Assembly: GCA_011634665.1 (NCBI GenBank)
Contig: WAEK01000005.1
Span: forward strand, 1,745,001-1,809,000
DNA from: Mortierella sp. BCC40632
Lineage: Eukaryota; Mortierellomycota; Mortierellomycetes; Mortierellales; Mortierellaceae
DNA: 64,000 bases
Direction of reading: 5' to 3'
Within the stretch, counting starts at the first letter, position 1, and each line of letters starts with the position of its first letter. The notes below the pieces were generated by a model that saw only the letters and a program-made list of their open reading frames with translations, ran no database searches and was not told where the DNA came from. Shown here in pieces: positions 1 through 10,874 of the stretch. Both the position numbers and the translations under genes were made by a program.

Positions 1-823
1 CTCACAATCGAGTTGGGAATGACGACTCTTTCAGAATCAACAGGCCTCAGCTTTAATGGCAGCAGCAATGGCTGTGATAGTGGCATTAGTAGTCCTGATG
101 GTGTCAATGTCAATCCATCAGTACTTTCATCGATGGGACCCTCATCTATGCCGGGGAGCCTGGGTAGCTCTGGATTGGGATCAGGACTTGGCTTTAGTCG
201 TGGACCCTCCATGCAAAGTCAACAACAACAACAGCAGCAACAGCAGCAACAACAAGACCCAAGACGTAAGCGTAAGCGGCGAGAAATGCAACCGGTGAAC
301 AAGATTGTCGAAACGATGGATATTCTCCAAGATTATTACTTGTGGAAGAACAATGGAAATACGACACAGAAAAAGACGAAATGCAAGAGCATTTACTATA
401 AGTGCTCTAACAGTAGCGCAGGATGCACGGTAAGCCAACGCCTCTCTTTTCCTTCGGTCTCATATTTCCTGTCCAGGCTGTATTCGGAAATCATTGCATA
501 TTGCAGCAAGTCTCACCCTCCGTTTGGTATCATGCAATTGCATTTTTTTTTCTTGTTGTTTTTGTTGTCCCCAGGTGAACAAGACCGTGACAGAGAAAGA
601 AGGCGGAGGATATTTGACCAAGTACCGAGGAGAGCATCTTGATGAATGCCGCCGAAAGCGATTGGAACATATGGGGCAGCTCAACATTGATGGTGACACC
701 TCTGGAGGGTCGATCTCTGTCAGTCTCCCCAACTCGGGTCCTATCCCTCTTCCATCCATGGTCCCTCTTCCATTGCCTACTCCTCTTCAAGGATTGCCAT
801 ACACTCTACATAACGAACCATGA
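1..823 (+). CDS. WRKY-like (WRKY-GCM1 superfamily) zinc-finger protein, 5' partial
   Basis: Two exons: 1-429 and 575-823. The intron 430-574 has a GTAAGC donor and a CCCCAG acceptor and keeps the frame. The frame is open to the window edge, so the start may lie outside; the first ATG visible is at 19. The N-terminal part is Ser/Gly-rich, followed by a run of glutamines and a basic patch (RRKRKRR, a likely nuclear localisation signal). The domain after it has D-x2-x-W-like spacing (DYYLWKNNGN), then SIYYKC, GCTVNKTV and KYRGEHLDEC, giving C-x6-C-x21-H-x3-C. The intron splits the zinc finger right after the second Cys. This order (tryptophan strand, YYKC, GC.V.K.V, then His) is that of WRKY/GCM-type zinc fingers, which bind DNA. 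The classical WRKYGQK heptad is not conserved, so target specificity cannot be inferred. FLYWCH or another member of the superfamily is the main alternative. The tail is short and Pro/Leu-rich. An AATAAA lies at 1091. Confidence 0.62.
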
Positions 824-1868
824 TAAATTTTCGAACCTGTTATTTCTCCTCTCTTTCTCTTCTCCTCATCTCCCTTCTCTCTTTCTCTTTCTTTCTCCCT
901 TACTCTCTCTCTCATTTTCTCTTTCTTTGTTTGTTTATCCTCGCCAATCTCAAGGAATGCCCATTTCTTTTCTTTTCTTTTTTTTCTTTCTTTTCCTTTT
1001 CTTCCTTCCTTTCTTTTCCTTCTTTTCTTTCTTTCTTTCTTTTGCGATGTACAATACGGTAAAATGCATTTGACACCTCTCAAGTACCAAAATAAAGAGG
1101 GTGAGAGTTATTAATCATCCCCCCCCCCTCCTTCCTTAGTTTGACAACATTGAGTGGACTTAATTATCTATTCAATTCACATCCCCCCCCACCCCCCATC
1201 CTCTTTGGGTTGCTCATGAGCTGGATTAGATGAGCTGAATGGAATGGGAGTCAATGGAGAAGGACTGCAAAAAAAAAAAAAAAAAAACGTCAGGTATGAG
1301 GAATTCTTATCGGAGGTGTATCAGTAATTTGTTTTTTCCCTGCTTCTTGTCTTGCACACTTGAATTTGATTCCAAGGCCGAATTGCTGAAGGATAAGACT
1401 AGGTTACTCTTCAAGTGCACCACTACAGTCTCTGAGTAAGACTCACAGCTCTTGCCAAGGAAAAAAGGATGCTTGTTGAGCTCTAGAGATTTTTGGCAGA
1501 GCGTGAACTGGTTTTATACACATTCGCCAGTGCTAATTAGCACTCATAGAGCCAATCCTGCCTTAATACCCATATTCTCAGCAGACAAAAGACCAAAATT
1601 CATTCGGTGCTATTGTTGTCATGAATGGCGAAGAGGTTGAAGTCAAGTTACCGGCCCGAGGGGAGGCTTTTCTTAGGGTGTCTCTCTAGAATTGAGCCTT
1701 TTTTTTTCCTCCACCACATAGCCGGGTGCTTGGATAACCAATTCCTCGAGGAGAAGAGTATCTGCTCTTGGAAGTTGGGTGAAAGTAAGGGGGGAGGATT
1801 AACAATAACCAATTGGCCCTTTGACTTGCGACAAGACAAAAGAAAGAATAAAAAATGGATTTTGTAGT
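824..1868. other. 3' flank, low-complexity intergenic DNA
   Basis: The first 220 bases are almost pure pyrimidine on the + strand (TCTTTT tracts), followed by a possible poly(A) signal AATAAA at 1091-1096, C homopolymers near 1120 and 1185 and an A run near 1270. From 1300 to 1868 the composition is balanced but I found no convincing exon on either strand. Confidence 0.5.
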
Positions 1869-2462
1869 TTAATTCTCCTCTGCGGAAGTGGCAGATGCAG
1901 TATGGATATCCCGATAGTTAATCTTGTAACCCTTCTTGGCTGCATTCTCCTCATCTAGCTTGATTTTTTCTTCCCCTAATAGTTGAACAGTCCATGAGAG
2001 AGAAGAAAGAATAGTAAGAAAAGGAACGCGATCCCTCTCCTAGTGTGAATACTTCAAACACTATAGCTGTGATATGGCCCGAGGGTGAAAATGACACAAG
2101 AGAGAAATTGGTCCAATCGACAATTTGATCCGCTCATAAAGATTGTTTGACATGTTCCTCCCTCCCACCCACCCCTTATCCATGCCACATTCATCCCTCT
2201 CCCTTTTTTTTTTTTCCTTTTTGGCTTTGCGATCAATGTCCCTGTCCTATGTCATCTGCTGCTTCCTTTCGGCTTCCATGTCACTGAGCGCGATCCAAAA
2301 GTTATTTCTCTCTCTCTCTCTCTCTCTCCCTTCCACAAAAGCCATTTCATTGACACGACGTACAAGTCATCTCTGGCCGTGCGATGGTACTGGAAGGTAT
2401 TTGTTGTTCACGACGACGACGGTAAATGCCATTCTTGGTCACGGTATAAAACAGGGCGCCCG
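1869..2462 (-). CDS. candidate small multi-exon gene, internal and 3' exons only
   Basis: Two minus-strand segments look like real exons, although no long ORF exists here. The upstream one (2364-2462) follows a polypyrimidine tract ending CTTCCTAG. It encodes a short hydrophobic stretch then a basic stretch (GALFYTVTKNGIYRRRREQQ) and ends at a GTACGT donor. The downstream one (1869-1975) follows CTGTTCAACTATTAG, a good branch and acceptor, and reads GEEKIKLDEENAAKKGYK through to a TAA stop. A possible tiny preceding exon (ending at a GTAAGT donor near 2625) would add ASLAFS and give a membrane-anchored start typical of small mitochondrial inner-membrane proteins. I could not find a frame-consistent connection between the two main segments; a middle segment near 2230-2290 reads DMEAERKQQMT then stops. 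Not recognised. It is a small fungal protein with unresolved exons, or a decayed one. Confidence 0.35.
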
Positions 2463-3622
2463 CTAGGAAGAGGAGGAATGGGAGAGAAGAACCCAAAAGG
2501 CAAGATTAAAACAGTTTCAGTTTAGTCGCAACAGAAGAAGAAGAAAAAAAACAATAAATATAGACCGGCAATGAGGAAAAAGAAAAGGAGAAAAGAGAGA
2601 TGGAGGATGTCCACTTTGACTTACAGAAGGCAAGTGAGGCCCTGAGTTGAGATAGATATCAAAGGATGTGAGGATGTGGGAGGAGATTCAAGTTGAAGAT
2701 AAAACGCGTTGTTTTTCCGTGTTTTTAGGAGTGATTTGTCGAAGAGAGTTCGGCGTGGGAGAGTATAATAATAATAATAACAATAATAATAAAAGGTAAC
2801 AGAGATTTGGGTGAGTGTTTTGAGCAAAATATTCAGTGCAAACCCCCCTCCCCCTTCCCTCCCTCCACATGCATTCACACGGACACATGCTTTTGAGAAC
2901 GGGACCTTGCAAGCTACCCTCTTTTTGAATAGTTGTGAGAAAACATTCCTCTCTCTCTTTTTTTTTTTTTTTTTTTTCTTCTTCTTCTTCTTCTTCTTTC
3001 GCACGGACAGTTTGAAGGCTGAGTTTAAGGGAGAAGGGAAAGAGAGGAGCCTCAGGCGCATTTTTTTTACCGGCCATGCGGCCATAATATGGGATGGCTT
3101 GTTAAAGTTTGGCTTCATAATGGTGAATGGTGCAATGAAGTGATGTAAGGAGGAGGGGAATGACTGTCGAGTCCGAGAATCGAGATGTCCAATATTTTCT
3201 CAATGTAAAAAATAAAATAAAATAAAATAAAAAAAGGTCGTCGTCGACTAGAGCGATTCAAGAGTCGTCCAAGAGAGAAAGGAGAAAGAGCGTGAGGAGA
3301 AAGAAAAAAAAAAAAAAAAAAAAAATGGGCGTCGAGAGAATCAGATCAGGACTCTCTCTCTCTCTCTCTCCGTGACCGGTGATTTTCCTATTCGGGGCCT
3401 TCCTCCGAAGGAAACCGGGCGATCCCTCTTCTTCTTTCTTTTCTCGTCCGGCTCAACTCTCGCATTTAGACTATGCGAATGGTTTTCGACAGAGGACTCT
3501 TTTATCCCTTTTTTTTTTTTTTTTTTTTTTTTTTTGTTGTTTTTGTTTCCCTCAATGGTAGGCGGAATAGACAGGGGCGGAGCTTTCTTGGGTCGCCGTC
3601 TTTCCGGAAGGTCTTAGACGTC

Positions 3623-3659
<37 letters not shown>

Positions 3660-4031
3660 GCTCTCGTTTCCTCTTGATAAAGAGACTATATTATCCAAGG
3701 AAGCGGACATTGCCAAAAGTCATACAAGGCTACGATCCACGGGGCGCATCAAAACCAACTCCACTCTCTTCCTGCTTATTTAAATCATGCAGGTTGGGCT
3801 GTATTGAAGACTATTCAGCGAGCAATGTAAAGGGAGGAAAAGAAAAGGCGAAGAAAAGAAAGAGTCAATCGAGCGATAGTTGGGTTGGTTGGATGGTGGT
3901 GTATTTGAAAGGATGTGGGCGTGTACTAGATAGTATATGTGGGCGGTATGAACACGACGCGTCAAAAAAAAATAAAAAAAAAAAATCCCGCGCTCTAAAG
4001 AGTCGCAAAAACTTTGTGCGATTCCAGAACT
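2463..4031. repeat. microsatellite-rich intergenic DNA
   Basis: Contains a (TTA/TAA)n tract near 2765-2795, T and A homopolymers at about 2960, 3305 and 3510, (CT)n at 3352-3370 and 3628-3656, and AAAAT repeats near 3205. The ORFs that run through these tracts are compositional artefacts. No gene seen, apart from the possible first exon of the 1869-2462 candidate near 2625. Confidence 0.6.
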
Positions 4032-5186
4032 CTATACAGCAGAGGATGATCCTGCCTTCTGTGCTGGCTGTGTCTCCTCATCCTCATCATCGTCATCTTC
4101 ATCGTCATCCTCATCATCGTTGTCGTCAACAGGCTGAAGATCTTCCTCTGGCTCTGTGTTGATCAGCATCCATGCAACAACCTGTTCACGCTCGAGAAGC
4201 TCGGCCTCGAACATGGCTGAATGACCCATAGAGTTCTTGATCTATGGAAAGTGATTGAGGAGCAGGGTGAGTAGAAGATATGTCGGTTTAGTCATTTTTG
4301 ATTCGACAAGATAGAATACTTGCACTGTATCCTGAAGAGACAAAAAAAAAAAAAAAAGTAGCTCTATCGAGTCGTTTTACCTTGTAGTCAGCCTTGCTCT
4401 TCTTGATCAAAGACTCCACGACCTTGAGATGGCCATTGGCAGCAGCCCAGTGAAGAGCAGTGTTTCCTTGCTCATTCTGAATGTTGATAGCCTCTGGGGA
4501 AATGATGGAAGTCAAAAACTCGACAACATCTAGTTATAACAGAAATAGAAGGGAACACCTAGAGTGTAAGTACTAGTCCTCTTGTAGTGTCCATAGGTAC
4601 CCAGCCATGCTCCAGGGCAACCGATAGGATAGATGACTAGAAGCGTCTCTGTGAGGCTGGTGAGGAGATTTGGCAGACCAAAGCCTTAGGGTCCATATTG
4701 GCGCTTAGTTGGTCCAGGCAGTGCCTATTAGGGTGCGATCCCTCTAATCCTGTACTCCTGATAATTGAGTGTCTGTTAAATAGGAGGCGAAAGGACCCCT
4801 TCTCCTTAATCCGTTTCCAGTTTGCTGATTTCTCTTGAGTATTTATGAAAGGAGAGGAACGATCTTCGATCTGCTCAAGCAGACTCGGATATAAATCGAA
4901 CCAAAAAAAGTCAAAGGAAACCAAAAGTGTGTAGAAAGGAAAACAACTCAATACATAAAAAAGCTCATTTACCAATATGTCCGTTGGCGGCTGCCATGTG
5001 CAAAGGAGTCTTTCCGTACTCGCCCTGTTGCGACAACAAGAACTTGGCCTTTTCTGCTCCAGAAGTCTCGACGACAGCCTGAAGCTCCTCCAGCTCACCA
5101 TAGCGAGCGCTTTCAATCAGTTCCTCCAGGTTCTCTGCATCCTCGACCGAGAGCTTGGACATGTTGTCTGAGATGATTTCTGCCAT
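4032..5186 (-). CDS. YAR1: YAR1-like ankyrin-repeat chaperone of ribosomal protein S3
   Basis: Exons (minus): 5186-4973, 4529-4381, 4241-4032; 190 residues, close to the 200 of yeast Yar1. Donors are GTAAAT and GTAAAA, and both introns keep the frame. Two ankyrin repeats are plain: one around residues 59-71 (KTPLHMAAANGHI) and one around 91-106 (QGNTALHWAAANGHLKVV). They are followed by the family's closing segment (MGHSAMFEAELLE) and a long Asp/Glu-rich tail (DDNDDEDDDEDDDD). The order and spacing match Yar1, which binds newly made Rps3 (uS3), keeps it soluble and escorts it to the nucleus for 40S assembly. The start is the first ATG after a region without coding character, giving MAEIISDN. 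The acidic tail would suit binding of a basic ribosomal protein. Other small ankyrin proteins are possible, but the length and the C-terminal motif favour Yar1. Confidence 0.85.
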
Positions 5187-5781
5187 TTCTCCTGTTGGGG
5201 TGTCGATTTTATGATGCAAAGGGAATGAATGCACTTGGCTAATAAGCTTTTGTGTTGAAGAAAAAAAAAAAAAATTGGCGGCCACAAACACAGACAACTG
5301 GAGGGAGGCTTGTGGGGATTTGCAAATACGAAAAAGTCACCCTGGCCCAGTTCAAAGCCAAAAGCTGCACACACCAACATCCCCAGGTACAAAAAAAAAA
5401 AAGCGCACACCCATCGCCACTTGGTCATTTACAACTGTAGCTGTACTCTTGTTAGTCCTGACTCGTGGCATCGGTCGGGTCTTCACTTTGCTGCTCCAAA
5501 TATAGCTAGAGTGCACACACTTTTTTCTTATCGCAGTTCGTTCTCACTATGGATAGCATTTCATTGCACCAGGTCTCTATTCGTCCCTTATGTCCTCTTT
5601 TCTTTGCCTCTGGAAACCTCACTTTAGTGATTGAATGGACCGGTGATAGCCCTTGATGTCTACGACCATAGCTGGAGAGTATGTCACAAAAAAGAAACGA
5701 CATCGCTATCGAGAATCAAGAGTAGCCAAGATAGGCCGAACAGGATTAAAAGAGCTCACGTGCCGTCCTGACTTGATGGCT
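5187..5781. other. intergenic region between YAR1-like start and Dip1 3' end
   Basis: About 600 bases containing the upstream region of the YAR1-like gene and the 3' flank of the Dip1-like gene, which are in tandem on the minus strand. It holds A homopolymers near 5258 and 5390. No gene or clear regulatory motif seen. Confidence 0.4.
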
Positions 5782-6591
5782 TCACTTGACACTGAACTCT
5801 TCATCACAACCATAGTCAGTAATACCTCGCACAGAGAGTCCCACGCCGGTAGTGCCGCCACCATTTTTCATTTCCCTGTCTAGCCATTCGCGAAGAATCC
5901 GTTCAACCAGTCGCTGGGTGGTTGGGCTTGCGGGTCGCTGTTGGTCGTATAGCCTATTTGACTCGACAGTCAACTGCATTGGCCCAGGGTCCACGTTCCC
6001 CAAAAGAGTATCCAAAGAATGTTGCTTGAATTGTTGGCGTGTCTCTTCCAACTGCCCCTGCCCCGGTACTTGGAGTGAACTGCTGCTAATACAACCTTCG
6101 GAAAGAAGACTCCGTCGATGAAGTCGCTTTGACCCTGCTATCGAGGACAAAACTGGACTAGCACAGCCGCTTCGATCTCCCCACCGATCTGATAGTGATA
6201 GACTGCTTTCCCTCTCCCGAAATGTCATTTTGGTGGCCTGTGCTCTTTCCTTGGCAAGAAACAACTCTCGGATCTGTTGCTCCTGAAGATGTCGTCGTAA
6301 TGTCGAGTCGAGAGCGCCTCCACCGAGATCTCGAAGGAGTCGTACGATTTCGGCACGTTTGTAGCTGGCACGTTTGAGTTGTGTGTTGGTCAAGAGTGGG
6401 CCCAGGACGCGCAAGTAGGCATGCCTAAGACCTTCCTCTTCTTCCGGTAGATCCCATAGTTCACGGATCACGATATCCACCAATACATGAAGGTCGTTTG
6501 TATAAAAGAATTCATACATGCATGGGCTTGTAAAGAGGAGATAGAGGAGTTTGAGGACTAGCATTTGCAATACCTTTTCATCTTTTTTTTT

Positions 6592-6626
<35 letters not shown>

Positions 6627-7989
6627 AAAGTTAGTTCTTTGCTATTCCTTTGAACAAGAACCGAGTGAATTATTTGTGAATACGAGCAACCCTATGTTTG
6701 ACAACCGAGTTTTTGTCAAAGATATTACCTGTTCTATTAAGCATAAAGATGAGGCTTTGACTAAAGGCATTGGTATGTCCTTGACGGGCCGCAAGGATTG
6801 AAAGAACTAGGTTGCCTCTAAATTCCGATTCAATTCCATGATAAGTGCTGTAAACAGGACTCGACATATGGAGCATGAACTGCTCGTTGAATGTGAGAAT
6901 CAACTTGACAGCTACACAGTTCAAGGTTTCTTCCGCATCGGAAGTCGTGTCTTCCACAAGGTCCAGTAAGTAGTGCAAGAGAGGTTCGTCGATAGTGTCT
7001 ATGTGTATCGATCATTCAAGAGTAATAGGCATCAATCAAAGGTGCTCTTGTTATCGGGAGAACAAGATAACGCATATTTCTCTGTAATCCATGACAACTA
7101 CATTCGTGGCTCACCTAGCTTTTCTCGCTCAAGCATCTGCAGCTTGCAGATTTCGTACATTAGCTCGATTACTAGAGCCTGCATCCGTGTTCCTATCAAA
7201 GGAAGGTGAGGGATCCAAGGTAGTCGATGAATGACGGGGTGCCATGATTCTCCGTATCTATCCATTGGGTACTCTAGCCTTCCTCTTACCCTTGAACTGC
7301 ATGATTCGGCGTTTTAGCTTTTCAAAAAAGATGTCCGAGTCCAGCATCCATTGATATACTTTGGGACATTCTTTCCCTGCCCAGAGAAGGACCTGGAAGC
7401 CAATAATCTGGTCACTCTCCTCTGAACTCTGCGAGTTTAGAAAGTTAAGAAAACGTCAGATGTCGTACAAGAATATTCGTACCCCAATCAAGCCAAATAG
7501 CAAGAGGACTCTGACTTTGGGGAGGAGAGGGGGGTTCTTGCCTGCAGCGAGCGTGCCATGATAGATCGTATTATGGCTTCCTGGTTGTCATGGAATATTT
7601 GAGAGTCAAGGAGATGATAGCAACATTTGGCCAGACCGCGGTCAGACCCGTCCAAAAAATCATCTACAGAGGTTCCAGTATTAGCTCTCGGTTGTTACTG
7701 CCACTGTGGATTGGTGAAGCGTAGGGATTTGTCAGGGATCTACTTGCCCTTATAGCGAGCCATTAAAGTGAGGTATCGGCCGACTTGAGTAACCGGGCTG
7801 TCATAATATCCACTCCCATCTAGGATATCAGAAAGTTCTGAGAAAGAAAGAGTAAAAAAGAAAGGAGAGAGAAAAGCATCAGTGTCTTTGTTAAAGAGCA
7901 AAACAAGCCGATCTTTTTCTTTTGTCTTTAGCTTGCTTGCCTAGATAGAATTGTGCAGGAGAGTCGAACTGGTATGTGACAAAAGCCAT
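5782..7989 (-). CDS. LDB17: Dip1/Ldb17/SPIN90-like Arp2/3 activator
   Basis: Seven exons (minus): 7989-7941, 7837-7748, 7663-7542, 7428-7290, 7192-7115, 6998-6729, 6581-5782; 515 residues. The leucine-rich armadillo-type domain of the SPIN90/Ldb17 family spans most of the protein. Diagnostic stretches are ILTFNEQFM, then [20 protein letters not shown], then [21 protein letters not shown] and [18 protein letters not shown]. Family members activate Arp2/3 complex to nucleate linear actin filaments that seed endocytic patches. The C-terminal 200 residues are Ser/Gln-rich and probably disordered. The first exon ([16 protein letters not shown]) is short but joins in frame to LSDILDG. All seven exons join without a frame break, which supports the model. 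Oddity: introns 1, 2 and 3 begin with GC (GCAAGC, GCAAGT, GCAAGA) instead of GT; introns 4-6 begin GTAAGA, GTGAGC and GTAATA. A (CT)n/(GT)n tract lies in intron 6. Confidence 0.85.
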
Positions 7990-8285
7990 TCGAAAAAGAG
8001 AAAGAAAAAAAAATGCTGAGGAGACTGAGTGGTTGAGGGAGCCAAGAGAGAATAAAAAGTAAGAACAAGTGGACCAGCAGAAACAAGTCACGAGGGAGGG
8101 GGGGGGAGCGGTCCTATCCCCCCTTCGCATCCTGCATGTGCTCGAGCTCTCTTTCTCTCCCCTTTGAGCCATCGAATGCACTGTCTCCATTGAAACCATC
8201 ACCTTGACGACTCTTTTTTTATTTTTTTCCTCCCTAATTTCTGACACAGCCATAGAGTCAAAGAAAAAAAAAAAAAGCCCAACAA
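7990..8285. promoter_or_regulatory. divergent promoter, Dip1-like / DCAF7-like
   Basis: Only 296 bases separate the two start codons, which point away from each other. The region holds A- and T-runs (8008, 8215, 8262) and a G-run (about 8098-8106). No specific factor site could be assigned. The 5' UTRs must be short. Confidence 0.6.
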
Positions 8286-10362
8286 ATGTCCTCACCCCAG
8301 CACAGTAGTAGTGACAACAGTAACGCCAATAATGCAGGTGGAAGTAATGGCACGTCTTCAAACATGCCCGTGACCAGCTTCGGCCAGGGCTATGCTCTCC
8401 CATCCGCCTCGTCTTCGTCCTCACTCACATCACGCGCATCCATGTCCAGGCATGTACGGAAAGAGATCTTGAACTATTCTGCGCCATGGCCGGTCTATGG
8501 TCTCGATTGGTGTAATCAGCCTCATGAACGCGAAGCACTTCGGTTGGCAGTTGGCAGCTTTATCGAGGATGGTAGTAACAAGGAAAGTATAGTGACCTGC
8601 CTCTTATCTTAATTGGCACCTTCAACAACCCCTCCCTCCGCCTAAGAATGCGATACTTGGAGAAAGGATATTTCCCTAACCTTTTCTTTCTACTTTTTTT
8701 TTCCAATTTCCAACAGATCCAAGTCATTACTTTACCCGAGTTTGCTGGCCTTGAAGGCAAAGAATATAGTCCAACATCCATGTCTGATTGGATCCCGATT
8801 GCAGAGACCAACCACCAATACCCTGTTACAAAGATAAAGTGGGAGCCTTTTAAGGTAGCTTTGACCAACAGATATTCCTGTCAATTGCTAGACATTTCGT
8901 TTATATTTATATATTTTAGCGTGGGAACAAGAATGCGCAGATTCCCATAATGGACTGGATGATATCCCCCAGCGCTACACTTGATCCGACCCGTTCAGGT
9001 CTAACGCAATTGTACTCTCTCGCTATAGAGTGGTCATCATACTTCTGACTTGTTGGCTACTACAGGAGATTATTTGAGGCTGTGGGATCTGAAGGAAGAC
9101 ACGGATCACAGTAGTAGTAGTAGCACCATTGGTCGCAGAAAATCGTCCGGGATTCATCAACAACTTTCACAAAGAGCCGTTCTCGCCAATGTAAGCAAGA
9201 CTTTCAACAAAAATGGGACAATTGCCTCAAGAAGTTCTAGCCATCTTTTTGTTTGATTGTTTGATTACGAAAGGATACGTCCACTGTGTTGCGATCTTTT
9301 CCTTTGCTCCATTTTCCTAGTCATTTTGACCGCAGTGTTCATCTTGCCTTTCTATGTCGTTCATTTGATATGCTCCACTCTCCCCGTCCCCTCCTTAGAC
9401 AAAAGCCAACTTTTGCGCACCATTGACCTCATTTGACTGGAATACCTTTGACCCAGCCCTGATTGTCACAAGCTCGATCGATACAACATGCACAGTCTGG
9501 AACGTGGAAACTCAACAGGCCAAGACCCAGTTGATTGCTCACGATAAAGAAGTCTATGACGTTTCTTTTGCAGGCAACAATGCAGACATTTTTGCAAGTG
9601 TTGGGGCAGATGGTAGTGTGCGAATGTTTGATCTTCGCGCACTTGAACATTCGACCATTATTTATGAAACCTCTTCCTCGAGTCAGACCTTGTCCAACAG
9701 CAATGCGATTCATCCATCGACAGGAGCACAATCTTCATTGCCTTTGCTTCGACTCTCGTTCAATAAGTTGGATGCCAATTATTTGTCTACGTTTCATATG
9801 GATTCTTCCAGTGTTCAGGTGTTGGATATTCGTGTGCCTGGTATCCCCATCTCGGATTTGCGTGGACACAAGGGTGCTGTGAATTGTATGGCCTGGTCTC
9901 CTGTTGGCAGCACAGAAATCGCGACTGGAAGTATGTTTTATTTCTCTCTCATTTTCTTGCTTTCGCTTGTACTTAGTACAAAGTGATTTATCGAGTTATC
10001 CTTGCGCGGATCGAATGTCTGTAGTGGGTATTTACCATGGTTCTTATTCAATGGTTTTTTTTTACAATGCTTTGATAGGCGATGACCATCAAGTGTTCAT
10101 ATGGGAGGTGAACCAAATGCGTGATGAGCGCAGTGGTGAGCCTGATCATCATCACCATCATCATCATGGCAAAGCAGCTTCGGGAAGTAGTGGGGCCCAG
10201 AATACTAGAAACTCGATGCCTTCGTCCATCACCAGGACTTTACATGAACCCTTCCGAGCGGCGAATGTAGGAGGTGAAGTGAATCAGTTGGCTTGGTCTA
10301 GTGCAAGCCCTGAGTGGATTGCAGTTGGTTTTGGTCGAACTGTACAAGCATTGCGGCTATAG
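8286..10362 (+). CDS. DCAF7: DCAF7/WDR68/TTG1-type WD40 scaffold protein
   Basis: Five exons: 8286-8582, 8717-8854, 9029-9190, 9399-9930, 10079-10362; 470 residues. The family's conserved blocks appear in order: NYSAPWPVYGLDW, LAVGSFIEDGSNK, LLATTGDYLRLWDL, FCAPLTSFDWN, SSIDTTCTVWNVET, QLIAHDKEVYDVSF, ADGSVRMFDLR, DDHQVFIWEVNQM and the closing EWIAVGFG. DCAF7 is a WD40 propeller that scaffolds DYRK kinases and acts as a CUL4-DDB1 adaptor. The protein is longer than the human one (342) because of a Ser/Asn-rich N-terminal extension of about 60 residues, a Ser-rich insert in exon 3, a Ser/Gln-rich insert in exon 4 and a His-rich insert in exon 5. Intron 1 is unusual. Conservation places the exon end at AAG (8582), so the intron starts GAAAGT, a GA-AG intron. 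A GT-AG alternative (donor 8587, acceptor after CCAAG at 8723) would give NKEII instead of NKIQVI. Confidence 0.88.
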
Positions 10363-10874
10363 TAAAGAAAATCCTAGGTCGCAGAAAAGAAAAGACACGG
10401 ATCCATCCTATGATAGTACGAACCAGAAAGAAAGAAAGAAAGAAAGAGAAAAGAAAAACAACAACAACAACGATAACAAATAGGGCATTGATAGACTGTC
10501 GAAATAGTGTTTCTTCTCTTCTTCTCCCCAAAGGAGGACGGGTTGTTTGCCTCGGGACAATCCGATCCTTTTGACGGGTTTGTGTAGAATACAGACACCA
10601 CATGTCAGTGATCGAGGATTTTTTTTTTTTTGAGTTTTGTGTGACGCCCTTCTGACGGGGACGGACAAAGATACTTCTTTTCGGCTGAGCAATAGGGGAG
10701 GGGCGTCGGACATGTCACTCTTTTTTTCTCAGTCCATTGCATTGACCTTCCCCATTTCGTCTTGAGAACAAAGGTAGCTCCTTCTTCTCATTCTTTTCTT
10801 TACTTTTTTTGCCCACACATGGGCATAGTCTCGTTAGTTCACCATGCTCCCTCACCTTCAATCGCAGAGACATC
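10363..10874. other. DCAF7 3' flank
   Basis: (GAAA)n near 10427-10450, (AAC)n near 10457-10470 and T runs near 10620. No gene recognised. Confidence 0.45.

Noticed and set aside
4319..4332. Possible 12-base microexon in the YAR1-like gene (GATACAGTGCAA)
   Set aside because: Without it the protein aligns to Yar1 with no gap at ADYK-IKNSMGHS; with it four extra residues appear.
8920..8998. Possible extra DCAF7 exon (RGNKNAQIPIMDWMISPSA)
   Set aside because: Skipping it joins PFK directly to SGHHTSDLLATT in frame, matching the family's length exactly; including it would need a 30-odd-base intron with mismatched phase.
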